In this document: positions 42,443 to 51,139 of the stretch, piece by piece | Layout of the letters: each line of letters begins with the position of its first letter | Position numbering within the stretch: the stretch's first letter is position 1 | Source: Pseudomonadota bacterium | GTDB lineage: Bacteria > Pseudomonadota > Alphaproteobacteria > Sphingomonadales > Sphingomonadaceae | DNA: 52,762 nucleotides | Assembly: GCA_023422695.1 (NCBI GenBank) | Contig: JAFAGN010000041.1 | Location: 1 to 52,762, forward strand | Direction: 5' to 3' | Made by a program: the position numbers and the translations under genes | The notes under the pieces: model-generated | Databases searched by the model: none | Told to the model about the DNA's origin: nothing | What the model saw: the letters and a program-made list of their open reading frames with translations, nothing else

Positions 42443-43654
42443 ATGTGCACCGGAAAAATTACAAAACGAACGGTCGACAACCTGCAGCCCGCGGCATCGG
42501 CCTTCCTCGTGTGGGATGAAAATCTCAAGGGCTTCGGGATCAAGATTCAGCCAACCGGCGCGGCGTCCTATGTCTATCAATACCGGATGGGTGGGCGCGA
42601 GGCGGTGACCCGCCGCTACACCATCGGCCGGCACGGTTCGCCTTGGACACCTGCTTCCGCTCGTGTCGAAGCGGAGAGGCTCGCGATCCAGGTTGCCCTC
42701 GGAACCGATCCCGCCGAGGCGAACAAGCAACGACGGCGCATCGCCGTCGACCTCGCCTTCTCAAACTATGCCGATCGGTTCGTAAGGAGTTGCACGGGCC
42801 AAGGATGGCGCTCGCTCGCCCGCCGGTCGATTGAACGCTACTTGAAACCATCACTCGGCGCGAAGCCGCTCCCCGAGATATCTCGCGCTGATATTTCGCG
42901 CGCATTGGATGTCATCCCCGCAGAGCAGATCGCGAACCGCCGCAACGTCTTCGCGATCGCTCGCCGTCTCTTCCGCTGGGCAGTCAGCCGCGGTGATATC
43001 AACATCAGTCCGATGGATGGAATGGATACACCTCCGGCGGTTAAGTCGCGCGACCGCTGGCTGACGGACGACGAACTACGCCGAATCTGGAATTCCGCAC
43101 CGGGCTGTCATCCATCCTTCTACCGGATCGTTCGGCTCCTTGTGGTGACCGGACAGCGCCGCGAGGAGGTCTCGAGCGTGGATTGGAAGGAACTTGATCG
43201 CCCGGCGCGTCTGTGGACGCTGCCCGCGGAACGCGCCAAGAATGGCGAGCCCAATTCGATCCCGCTGTGTGACCTTGCCGTCGAGGAACTCGATGCGATC
43301 GCGGGGGGCACGGACTGGCCGAAGAAGGGACGCGTTTTTCCAACTGCAAGTGGCGCGTCGTTCTCCGGCTTCGCGAAAGGGAAAAGCAAGATCGACGAGC
43401 TCATTTCGAAGGACGGGGGCGACGAAATTGCACCGTGGCGATTGCATGATCTCAGACGGACACTTGCGACGGGGTTTCAGCGTTTGGGGGTCAGGTTCGA
43501 AGTCACCGAGGCTGTCCTCAATCACGTCAGCGGTTCGCGCGCCGGCGTAGCCGGTGTCTATCAGCGCCACGATTGGAAGCCTGAGAAAATCGCCGCATTG
43601 AAAGCTTGGAACGATCATCTCGCGGCAGTTTTCGCGGCGCATGCTCCGGAGTGA
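42443..43654 (+). CDS. int: Tyrosine recombinase (island integrase)
   Basis: A 403-residue integrase of the P4-like type. It has an N-terminal DUF4102-like arm domain (KGFGIKIQPTGAASYVYQYRMGGR), a core-binding domain, and a catalytic domain with Arg in VTGQRREEVSSV, HDLRRTLATGF, LNHVSG, and the Tyr nucleophile in GVYQRHDW. All catalytic residues are present. GAGG lies nine bases upstream. No tRNA is visible at this boundary, so the element may have used the trmB 3' region; the genes to the right look like its cargo. Confidence 0.92.
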   Translation: MCTGKITKRTVDNLQPAASAFLVWDENLKGFGIKIQPTGAASYVYQYRMGGREAVTRRYTIGRHGSPWTPASARVEAERLAIQVALGTDPAEANKQRRRIAVDLAFSNYADRFVRSCTGQGWRSLARRSIERYLKPSLGAKPLPEISRADISRALDVIPAEQIANRRNVFAIARRLFRWAVSRGDINISPMDGMDTPPAVKSRDRWLTDDELRRIWNSAPGCHPSFYRIVRLLVVTGQRREEVSSVDWKELDRPARLWTLPAERAKNGEPNSIPLCDLAVEELDAIAGGTDWPKKGRVFPTASGASFSGFAKGKSKIDELISKDGGDEIAPWRLHDLRRTLATGFQRLGVRFEVTEAVLNHVSGSRAGVAGVYQRHDWKPEKIAALKAWNDHLAAVFAAHAPE

Positions 43655-43792
43655 TTGCGGCTGCCGGTGATCCCATCAGAGGTGCGTGCGATAAACTTGC
43701 GTTCGGCTTCGCCATACGTCCTGCCCGCTTTGGATGCGTAAGCGCTGGCGAATATTTGTCGCTGCCAGTATCTTGGACGAGGGGGTTTCGCG

Positions 43793-45196
43793 ATGGAATC
43801 GAAACTGCGGATCGGGCTGGTCCTCGAAGGCGGCGGCGCCAAAGGGGCGTTCAGCTTCGGCTTCGCCGAGAAATGTCACGAACTCGGGATCGAGTTTGCC
43901 ATGGTATCTGGGACCTCGGTCGGCGGCCTCAATGCCTGGCTCGTCGCTACGGGGCAATTGACGGAAGGCGGCAAGCTCTGGCGCGATCTGAGCTTTACGC
44001 AGATCTACGCCCCTCGCGTCGCGCCGTGGCAGGTCGTCGCAGTCCTTTTCTATCTGGTGCACGCGTACCGTCACTGGCTTCAGGGGCTGCCACCCTTTTT
44101 CGATGGCGCGAGCCGGTTCAACCATTTGTTGAAAGCGCTCTTTCGCCTGATCACCTTCATCCCGCTCCTGATCATCTATCTCGCGTTGTTGCGGCCACCC
44201 GACTTGGTTTCGTGGATCGGCCTTGGCGTGTTCACGCTCTATTCGCTTTCGCCTTTGGTGCGCCTGCGCAGCGCGGCGGTGAAATCCGACCGCGGCGTTG
44301 GTGACCGCGATCTCGGCGGACTGTCGGGACAGATGCTGGGCCTTCTCTCCCTGACCTTTCTCGCGGCCCTTCTCCTGACGGTCTACCGGGCCATCACCGG
44401 CAATTTCGGCGACGGCGAACTCGCCATCGTGATTTACGCAGCGACGCTTGCTGTGATCTGGGTGCTCGCGTCACTCGCTAATCTCGCCGACACACCGCTC
44501 GCAGGGATCATCGATGGTTTTCTCGATACCGAACCAACCATGCCCTGCTTCGTAACGACGGCAGAACGCGTCGCGCGATATGACCCCAATGATCCCAATA
44601 TCGTGACGCGGTCGATCTCCCCCACCGACCCGATCGAATATTCCATCGCCCCCGCAACCTATTTCATCCCGCATTATCATGAACTCAGCGCGCGCTCGCG
44701 GCCCGTACGCAAGCGGCTGCTCCGCGCGACCGCGGCGCTCCCATTTGGCTTGGTCGCGTCCGTCGACTTCGAGGGGATGACATTCATTGACGGCGGGATG
44801 GCGGACAATCTGCCCGCTTCGCCCCTGCTCGATCGGGACCTCGACGTCATCGTCGCAGTAAGGCTGCGCCCTGCCGATGAGCAACTGCTCCCCGAGGCTT
44901 TCCTTCGGGAGGAACTCAAGCGAATTGCGCGCCTGTCGCGCTTGCAAAGTGAAGCACCCGATGTCGAGCCATCGGGCTCGCTGGGCGAACTGCAGCGAAA
45001 CTTCTCTCAAGCGATGGGGATCATCCCTGATATTCACCTCAACACTCCGCGTCTTATCGTCGTGAGTCCGAAAGAGAGTCTGGGCGGACTGCTCGACTTT
45101 ACCGACGCCGAAAAGAAGAGGGCGCTCGGCGCTGCAGAGGCGCTCCGCTTTGCCGAGATGATCGCGTGGCCGGGGCTCGATAACGCCGTACGCTAA
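43793..45196 (+). CDS. Patatin-like phospholipase with internal membrane helices
   Basis: A 467-residue patatin-family lipase. The oxyanion motif GGGAKG (13-18), the nucleophile elbow GTSVG with Ser42, and the catalytic Asp in DGG (about 333) are all present, so the enzyme should be active. Unusually, the region between elbow and Asp holds about four hydrophobic helices (roughly 116-134, 138-155, 181-200, 208-229), so the catalytic halves are joined through the membrane. GAGGGGG lies upstream of the ATG. As first cargo gene it may be an effector acting on membrane phospholipids, an inference from known patatin effectors. Confidence 0.85.
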   Translation: MESKLRIGLVLEGGGAKGAFSFGFAEKCHELGIEFAMVSGTSVGGLNAWLVATGQLTEGGKLWRDLSFTQIYAPRVAPWQVVAVLFYLVHAYRHWLQGLPPFFDGASRFNHLLKALFRLITFIPLLIIYLALLRPPDLVSWIGLGVFTLYSLSPLVRLRSAAVKSDRGVGDRDLGGLSGQMLGLLSLTFLAALLLTVYRAITGNFGDGELAIVIYAATLAVIWVLASLANLADTPLAGIIDGFLDTEPTMPCFVTTAERVARYDPNDPNIVTRSISPTDPIEYSIAPATYFIPHYHELSARSRPVRKRLLRATAALPFGLVASVDFEGMTFIDGGMADNLPASPLLDRDLDVIVAVRLRPADEQLLPEAFLREELKRIARLSRLQSEAPDVEPSGSLGELQRNFSQAMGIIPDIHLNTPRLIVVSPKESLGGLLDFTDAEKKRALGAAEALRFAEMIAWPGLDNAVR

Positions 45197-45231
45197 AGCT
45201 GCCACCCGGTACTCCAACCTGCGGAGACGCC

Positions 45232-45816
45232 ATGCCAACACTTTATCGCTGCCGCACATCGCTCCGTGAAACTGCGGCGCTTTTTCGCGCCGTTCCGCCC
45301 GAGCGCGCCGATTGGGCGGCCGAGGTCTGGCCCGGAAGGGTGGGACTGATCGTCCGGGACTATAATGGGCAACGTCACATCTCGCCGGCGCCGTGGGGAA
45401 TTCCCGACCAGTCCACCGCAAGCCGCACCACCCTCTGGTATTGCGAATGGGCAAGCGGCGATCCGCTTCTGCGCGAGACCGAGCATCGCTGCCTGATCAT
45501 CGCAGACAGTTTTGCGCTGCCCGACGGACCGCCGAGCGGGCGCACCCGAACCTGGTACGGGTTCGACAATGCCCCGATCTTTGCCTGGGCAGGTCTCTGC
45601 TGGGGCGCCGACGGCTATTGCGGCTTCCAGGTTTCGGCACCATCCTCGGCGGGTGCGAGCCGCGTTATGCCGGCCATCGTCGAACCGGAGGACTATGACT
45701 GCCGGCTCGGCGACGACTGGCGGTCGGCGAGCGTCATCGTCCGCCGTACCGCAGATGCGGCAGCGCTTTACTGCGAACCGACCGAACAGCCCTGGGGCGC
45801 CGACCGCATGCCTTGA
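45232..45816 (+). CDS. SRAP-like (YedK/HMCES-type) protein without catalytic residues
   Basis: A 194-residue protein whose order of segments follows the SOS-response-associated peptidase fold: APWGIPDQ, HRCLIIADSFALPDG, FAWAGLCWG, and RVMPAIVEPEDYDCRLG. The active-site Cys2 is absent (it starts MPTLYRC), the Glu region (normally GFYEW) reads SFALP, and the His before RMP is missing. A DNA-protein crosslink therefore cannot form in the known way. The assignment is by pattern only and could be wrong. It lies 36 bases after the patatin gene, same strand. Confidence 0.5.
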   Translation: MPTLYRCRTSLRETAALFRAVPPERADWAAEVWPGRVGLIVRDYNGQRHISPAPWGIPDQSTASRTTLWYCEWASGDPLLRETEHRCLIIADSFALPDGPPSGRTRTWYGFDNAPIFAWAGLCWGADGYCGFQVSAPSSAGASRVMPAIVEPEDYDCRLGDDWRSASVIVRRTADAAALYCEPTEQPWGADRMP

Positions 45817-45838
45817 ATACGCTGCAGCTGCTCCGAAA

Positions 45839-46756
45839 TCAGATCCGGTAGCTCGACGCCGAGCGATAGATGTCGACCGAGCGATGTCCGCCATGTGTCA
45901 GCGGGAGCAGTGCATTGGCGGGGCCATTGGGATTGCTTGGCCCAAACCAGAGTTCGGAAATCGTCCGGCCATCGACGCGCCCGAGCGGGATGTCGATATA
46001 CGCGACGATCGAGGCTCCGTTCGCGCGGAACCGAACCGTTTCGCCTGCGACTTCCACTCCATCGGCAATTCCGCCCTCGTCGATGAATTCGATGCCATCC
46101 TCCGTGATATTGACGCCGAGCTCGTGAATCGCGCGAACCTCGCGTTCCTCGGCGAAGGAGGAATGCTTGTAGCCATGAAGGAGGCTCGCCAGACGCCGCG
46201 CATCGCTGCCGATGGCATCGTTGAAGTCGCCACCCTTCTCTCGCCAGATCATGTACATGACGGCAAGGAAATTGCGGACTTCGGCAAGCTGCCGGTCAGG
46301 ATCGTAGAGAACCTCGAGCAAAGTGACGGGCATCGCCGCGATGGCCGGGCCCGAGAAGCCGACCGACCAGCCGCGCGAATCGTCGGCATAACCGCGCCAC
46401 TGGCTCAGCACATCGGGCTCCTTAGAGAAGCAGGCGATGACTGGATGGCTGTGAAGCTGCTTGGGCGAAATAAAGGCATCGACCTTGTCGAGGAAGTCGA
46501 CGTCCAGCCCTTCGAGTTGCGGTCGTTCGGGCGCCCATCGGAGCAGCGCATCCGCAGCGCGCTCCCAGAGGTCGTAGACATAGGACCATTCGGCGACGTC
46601 ATTCATCATGTTGACGTCGCTGAACCGCATCGTCCCGAACTCGAGAATCGAAAGCAACGTCGGTGTGCTGCAATAATGATAGAGCACCGAGGAAGGGTCG
46701 GGTTTGAAGATGCGGTCGTGGACCGTTCCTCCGAGTTCTTCGCTGGCGTCGGTCAA
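45839..46756 (-). CDS. DUF2971 family protein
   Basis: A 305-residue protein with the DUF2971 pattern: LYHYCSTPTLLSILEFGTMRFSD and MMNDVAEW near the N-terminus, VIACFSKEPDVLSQWRGYAD in the middle, and SFAEEREVRAIH later. The family has no agreed function and often occurs in defence islands. It starts with TTG overlapping the stop of the second DUF2971 gene by four bases, so the two are translated together. Confidence 0.82.
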   Translation of the reverse strand: MTDASEELGGTVHDRIFKPDPSSVLYHYCSTPTLLSILEFGTMRFSDVNMMNDVAEWSYVYDLWERAADALLRWAPERPQLEGLDVDFLDKVDAFISPKQLHSHPVIACFSKEPDVLSQWRGYADDSRGWSVGFSGPAIAAMPVTLLEVLYDPDRQLAEVRNFLAVMYMIWREKGGDFNDAIGSDARRLASLLHGYKHSSFAEEREVRAIHELGVNITEDGIEFIDEGGIADGVEVAGETVRFRANGASIVAYIDIPLGRVDGRTISELWFGPSNPNGPANALLPLTHGGHRSVDIYRSASSYRI

Positions 46757-47592
46757 TCCTCAAGCCTCCTGATCTGGATGTCGCCGGCCGCCATGCGCAG
46801 CCTTTGCATTTCGGGTGAAAAGTCACCCGGGAAATTCGATCCGACGATGACCGAGCGGATGGCGTCGTCGTGCGCGCGCCGCAGCGGCAGCGCGATATAA
46901 GGGGTTATTCCGGTGGCGCCGTTCCGGCGCAGAATGGGCAAAGCGGGGACCGGCGTCTCGTCCGATTGATACCCGCCAATGTCTTCGAGACTATCGCCCT
47001 GGCCGACGATGAGCCGCGACAGGCGGATTTCCTGCTCGGGTGCGAAGTCGGGGTGTTTGAATGCGTAGAAATCGCTCACAAAGCTCTTCGCGAGATATTC
47101 GAGTTCTTCGTGGTCGTTGGGGGCCGCTTCATATTGCGACTGCATCATGCGCAGGCCTGCGTCGACGACGCGTTCGAAGTCACGGCGCGAATAGACGACC
47201 TGACGGATCGCGATGCCCGCCCGCTGTTCGAGAAATTCGGCATCCAGTTCGATCACGCAGCCCCGGCCGCCATCGCCGTAGCGCTCCCATTGATGCGGAT
47301 CGTCGTTTGTCGGCGATACACAGGCGATGAACATCCGCGTGTTCGCCTCGAGCGACAGGAGCGATGTCGTGAGATGAAGCCGCGGGGCGAGATCGATGTA
47401 TCGGGTCCGGGCGTGATAGGCCTCGAGGAAGGCGGCGCGCGCATAATGATATTCCTGCGGATCGTTCATGCACGCGAAGTCGGACATCCAGATCGTCCGT
47501 GACGTGAGCATCCCGATGGCACCATCGAGGCTGGTGTAGTGAAAGAAGGGGACATCCTTCGCGGCGGCGTAGAAATGCGGCGGCATCGCCAT
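46753..47592 (-). CDS. DUF2971 family protein
   Basis: A 279-residue relative of the downstream gene with FFHYTSLDGAIGMLTSRTIWMSD, CMNDPQEYHYA, FIACVSPTNDDPHQWERYGDGGRGCVIEL and HPDFAPEQEIRLSRLIVG. The two copies are clearly diverged rather than a recent duplication. It lies four bases after the RES fragment. The pair may be effector and partner. Confidence 0.82.
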   Translation of the reverse strand: MAMPPHFYAAAKDVPFFHYTSLDGAIGMLTSRTIWMSDFACMNDPQEYHYARAAFLEAYHARTRYIDLAPRLHLTTSLLSLEANTRMFIACVSPTNDDPHQWERYGDGGRGCVIELDAEFLEQRAGIAIRQVVYSRRDFERVVDAGLRMMQSQYEAAPNDHEELEYLAKSFVSDFYAFKHPDFAPEQEIRLSRLIVGQGDSLEDIGGYQSDETPVPALPILRRNGATGITPYIALPLRRAHDDAIRSVIVGSNFPGDFSPEMQRLRMAAGDIQIRRLED

Positions 47593-47595
47593 ATG

Positions 47596-47961
47596 TCATA
47601 TCCCCCGGTCGGGTGTCATCACGGGGCCGAAGGTCATTCCATAGGAGACCCGGCTGATCACGAGGCGATTGATTCCCACCACCCGTAGCTTCTCCTCGGC
47701 AATCGGGCGTCCAAACAGGGCAAGATTTCCGATGACTTTTTCGGCTTCCCCGGCGTAGCCGAGGCGACGTGTCGACATGCCGAGCATCGTCTCGAACGGC
47801 ATGCCGCCGGTGCGGAGCATGCTGAAATAGGAGGGATAGATGATGCCGTCGAACCCCTTGGCTCGCGCCGCGAGCGCGAGATCGCGGGTGGTGGGATACC
47901 GCAGCAACGCGCCGCCGTCCTCTGCACCGAAGAGAATCCCATGGGGGACCCTACGCTCGGG
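47596..47961 (-). pseudogene. RES-domain protein, 5'-truncated
   Basis: The open frame after a TAG at 47962-47964 encodes only the C-terminal part of a RES domain: HGILFGAEDGGALLRYPT, TRDLALAARAKGFDGIIYPS, and NLALFGRP. Full RES proteins (NAD-degrading toxins of RES-Xre modules) have an additional N-terminal half with the conserved Arg and Tyr, missing here. No ATG or GTG exists; TTG at 47907 is the only possible start. Confidence 0.65.
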
Positions 47962-48156
47962 CTACCGGCACTCGAGCTTCCCGGGTCGCGGCCGACCGAC
48001 GCCTTGCTCGCCGAACCGCCCGCTGCGCTGCGCGCCGATCCGCCCTATCGCGACGGTTCGGTCCGGATGCGTCTTCGCGAACCTCGGCCCGAGCCCGCGC
48101 GTTTTGTCGACCCCGCACCGTCGCCAGCGCCGTCCCTCGACCTCAGAATGCCGTGA
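47941..48156 (+). CDS. Small proline-rich ORF, uncertain
   Basis: A 71-codon frame rich in Pro, Ala and Arg (PSPAPSLDL near the end), overlapping the RES remnant on the other strand and joined by a GTGA overlap to the next fragment. No domain and only a weak ribosome site. It may be a chance frame in a region of gene debris. Confidence 0.2.
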   Translation: MGDPTLGLPALELPGSRPTDALLAEPPAALRADPPYRDGSVRMRLREPRPEPARFVDPAPSPAPSLDLRMP

Positions 48157-48347
48157 GCTTTCGGCCGTTCAAGGCGATGGCGGCGCTCGTCGACGACGAG
48201 ATCGAGGAAATGACCCTCGCGGTTGGGTCGATCGCGCTTCTCTGGGCGCATGTCGAGCTCGCGCTCGGCCGAAGCCGCCGCGGCATTCGCGCGGCTACGT
48301 GCCGATCCGGCGTTGGCGCAGTGGCAAGAGACCATTCGCCACCATGA
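48153..48347 (+). pseudogene. N-terminal fragment of an unknown helical protein
   Basis: Starting at GTG, about 40 residues (FKAMAALVDDEIEEMTLAVGSIALLWAHVELALG) look like the beginning of a normal helical protein. After about 48270 the frame turns to meaningless Arg/Ala-rich sequence while another frame becomes protein-like. This marks a gene fusion or deletion junction. Confidence 0.35.
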
Positions 48348-49200
48348 GGACCAGCAGCAGCGCGTATGGCGCGACGCACGCTTCATGCCGCCGGCGCCCG
48401 CTGCGGTCGCGGCGGCGCTCGCTGCCGGCCCACCGGCCAGCGCGGCGGACCTTCGCGCCGTCGTGCACCATGTCATCGAGGAATTGGCGCACGATATCCG
48501 CCATGGCGACACGTCGCCGTGGCGCAGCTTCTGGAATCGCCCGGTACGCGCCGCTGCGCGGCCGAAGATCGAGAATGACTGCCGCGACATCCTCACCGAC
48601 CGCCTTCGCGACCGGCTCGAACGCTATGGCATCCCGGTGCGGCGGACGGGCACCGAGACACGAAGCGCGAACGACCGCCGTGCCGATATGTTCGTCATCG
48701 GCGACGGCGCAGCGCGCCTGCCGGTCGAGGTCAAGCGGCATTGGAACAAGGAATTGTGGACGGCCGTCGAGGATCAGCTGGTCGATTATGCCCGCTCGGG
48801 AGACAGCAGCGGGCATGGCATCTATCTGATCTTCTGGTTCGGTACGGGTTGCGGCGCGCTGCCGAAGCTGCCCGAGGGCGGTCCGCTGCCGACAACGCCC
48901 GAGGCGCTGCAGGCGATGCTCGTCGCGCGCCTCTCCGACAGCCAGCGTGAAACGATCAATGTCGTCGTGATCGATGTCTCGGAGCCGCCTCGCAAGACGA
49001 AATCCAAGCCGAAACCCAAACCCAAGGCCAGGGCGAAGCCGAAGGCGAAGGGGCAAGCGGCGGGAAAGCCCGTGCCAAAGGCGCCGTCCAAGAGCCCCGA
49101 TGCCGAAGCCGGGGCGGTCATATCCAAGCCGGACGCGGAACCGAAGAAGGTGAAGACGGCGCCCGGCAAGAGGACGCCGCGCGCCCCTACGCCTCGCTGA
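48223..49200 (+). pseudogene. C-terminal fragment with PD-(D/E)XK-type nuclease domain
   Basis: From about 48270 the frame (AFARLRADPALAQWQETIRHHEDQQQ...) reads as the tail of a large protein. The segment CRDILTDRLRDRLERYG, the ADMFV and PVEVKRHWNKELW acidic-Lys signature, and GIYLIFWFG resemble a restriction-type nuclease domain found at the end of very large bacterial defence-type proteins. A long Lys/Pro/Ala tail follows. The only possible start is a TTG without ribosome site, so the N-terminal bulk is lost. Confidence 0.6.
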
Positions 49201-49366
49201 CGCGTCGGCGGTCGCGGTTCGGATGACAGACGCTGGACGCGCAGTGCGCCCATGGCGATAGGCTTTGCTCAGCAATCAGGCCCGCGTTTCTTTGCCATAA
49301 GCGCGGCTTTATTTGACGCGCCGCAGGTCTGCGCGTAGCGCCGGACGATCTTTCAAGGGGAGTCCT

Positions 49367-49876
49367 ATGTCCGATCAGACTGAAGACATCGCGCTCGACA
49401 CTGTCGAACTGGCCACTGAACTGACGATCGCCTGGCTCGGTAATCCGAACACGCGCGCGACCGCCGAAGAGGCTGCGACCTTTCTGAAGACGCTTCATGG
49501 ATCGATCGGCGAACTCGCCGGCAAGAGTGAAGCGCCCGCGCCGTCGGCGGTAGAGCCCGAATATACGCCTGCGGTTCCCGTGCGCTCTTCGGTGAAGCCC
49601 GACTATATCGTCAGCCTCATCGACGGCCGGAAACTCAAATCGCTCCGCCGACATCTTGCGACCCATGGTCTGACCCCCGATGACTATCGTGCGCGCTACG
49701 GTCTCAAGGCGGATTATCCGATGGTTGCCGCTACCTATGCCGAAACACGGCGCGAGCTTGCAAAGAAGATCGGCCTCGGACGCAGCGGCCGCGGCGGACG
49801 CCCCGCCAAAGCTACGGCGCCCGCGGTGAAGCCCGCCGCGAAGCCCGCGGCACGCGGACGCAAGCCCGGCGCCTGA
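49367..49876 (+). CDS. MucR/Ros-family transcriptional regulator with altered zinc site
   Basis: A 169-residue protein. The MucR core (DYIVSLIDGRKLKSLRRHLATHGLTPDDYRARYGLKADYPMVA, residues about 77-120) is clear; the first zinc-binding Cys, usually in CLEDG, is Ser here, while both His of the finger remain. The C-terminus is an Ala/Pro/Lys-rich tail like that of histone-like proteins. MucR proteins silence AT-rich or horizontally acquired genes. GGGGAG lies four bases before the ATG. Confidence 0.85.
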   Translation: MSDQTEDIALDTVELATELTIAWLGNPNTRATAEEAATFLKTLHGSIGELAGKSEAPAPSAVEPEYTPAVPVRSSVKPDYIVSLIDGRKLKSLRRHLATHGLTPDDYRARYGLKADYPMVAATYAETRRELAKKIGLGRSGRGGRPAKATAPAVKPAAKPAARGRKPGA

Positions 49877-49933
49877 AGCCTGTCTTCGGCCGCGCGCGCT
49901 AGACGTGGTACCCGCCCCATCTTTGGGGCGCGG

Positions 49934-50981
49934 TCACCGCGCCGCCGGCAGTTCGGCGGTCGCCTCGCCCTTCAGGCCGCGCTCGACGAGCCCGGCGAGG
50001 AATTCGGTGAAGGGCACGATATTCTGGTCGCTGCTCGCGGCCTCGAGCGCGGCCATATAGTCTTTCCGCCGCTCGACCGGGATCACCGTCCATGGATAGC
50101 CGCCCGCGGCGAGCATGAGGTTCATGAGGAAACGTCCGGTTCGTCCGTTCCCGTCCATATAGGGGTGGATGTAGACGAAGATGAAATGACCGAGGACGAC
50201 GCGGACCGAGGCTTCCTTCTCTTCGCTCAGAAGCTCGAAGAAGACCGGCATCGCATCGCGCATCGCGTCGGGGCTCAGCGGCACATGGAGCGCCCCGCTC
50301 AGATAGACCTGGCCCGCCGGCCTCGCCGAGAGACTTGCGGCGTTGCCGAAGCTCGGTCGCATTGGCGCGCGCGGCGACGTCGCGGATGTACGCGAGCTCG
50401 AGGGCTTTAAGTCGGCGCGAACGCCGATCGCGCTCGGCGACAAAATCCATATAGGCCAATGCCTGCTCGGCGCGCAGCACGCCGGCGCGGCCGCCTTCCT
50501 GGTTGGAAGTATTCGTGCCCGCATCGAGCGCGCCTTGGATGGCATTGCGCAATATGCCGTCGCGCGTGAACGTTGCAATGTCGTTCACCGCGGGCCTGAC
50601 TTCGTCGAGCCTCTTGTTTGCGATTTCCTCGTGAAGCGTCTTGAGGTCGTCGAGCTCGAAGCGGTCGGCACCATCGGCCACTTCCTGCGTCGACAGCGTC
50701 TCGGCGTGTGCATCCGCAAGCAGGTCGAGCTGGTAGCGCGCCTGCGCCTGCCAATGCTCGTCGGCGAGCTGCTTGTTCGAAAGGCAGCGGTCGAGCAGGT
50801 CCGCGGCCTGGTTGAGCAGGGTTTCGACATGCCAGAATCGGAAGCCCATGCTGGGTTTCTCGGCATTGGGCAGGTCTACGGCGATCAGATTTGCCGGCAT
50901 GCTCTGCTCGATCAAATCTGCGGCAGCGGCGACTTCGGCTGCGAATGATCCGGCGCCGGTCTTCTCGTCGGTTTCCTTCAT
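49934..50981 (-). pseudogene. Fic-domain AMP-transferase, frameshifted
   Basis: The N-terminal part (start at 50981, RFWHVETLLNQAADLLDR..., to AYIRDVAARANATE) is in one frame. The Fic core (PAGQVYLSGALHVPLSPDAMR, then HPYMDGNGRTGRFLMN) is in another. The change occurs near 50335-50350 and is explained by one extra base (C in CGGCAACG) or a two-base loss. Fic enzymes attach AMP to target proteins; the catalytic His motif is complete but no longer linked to the N-terminal half. Confidence 0.78.
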
Positions 50982-51139
50982 TGTCCCCTCCCACTCCCCT
51001 GGTTGGTCGGTGAGGAAACTGCGCCCGTTTGTTTCGAAAAGCGAGTGGGGATCGAACCGATCTGGGTTTCATCTGACAACCCGCCGGGTAGGCCAGTGAC
51101 GGCTCAAAGCTGCGTCCCGACGACGTCAGAAACGCTTAT

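Noticed and set aside
51045..51100. TRNA-like T-arm sequence (GGTTCGATCCCC on the minus strand)
   Set aside because: The stem around it does not pair and no acceptor, D or anticodon arms can be built.
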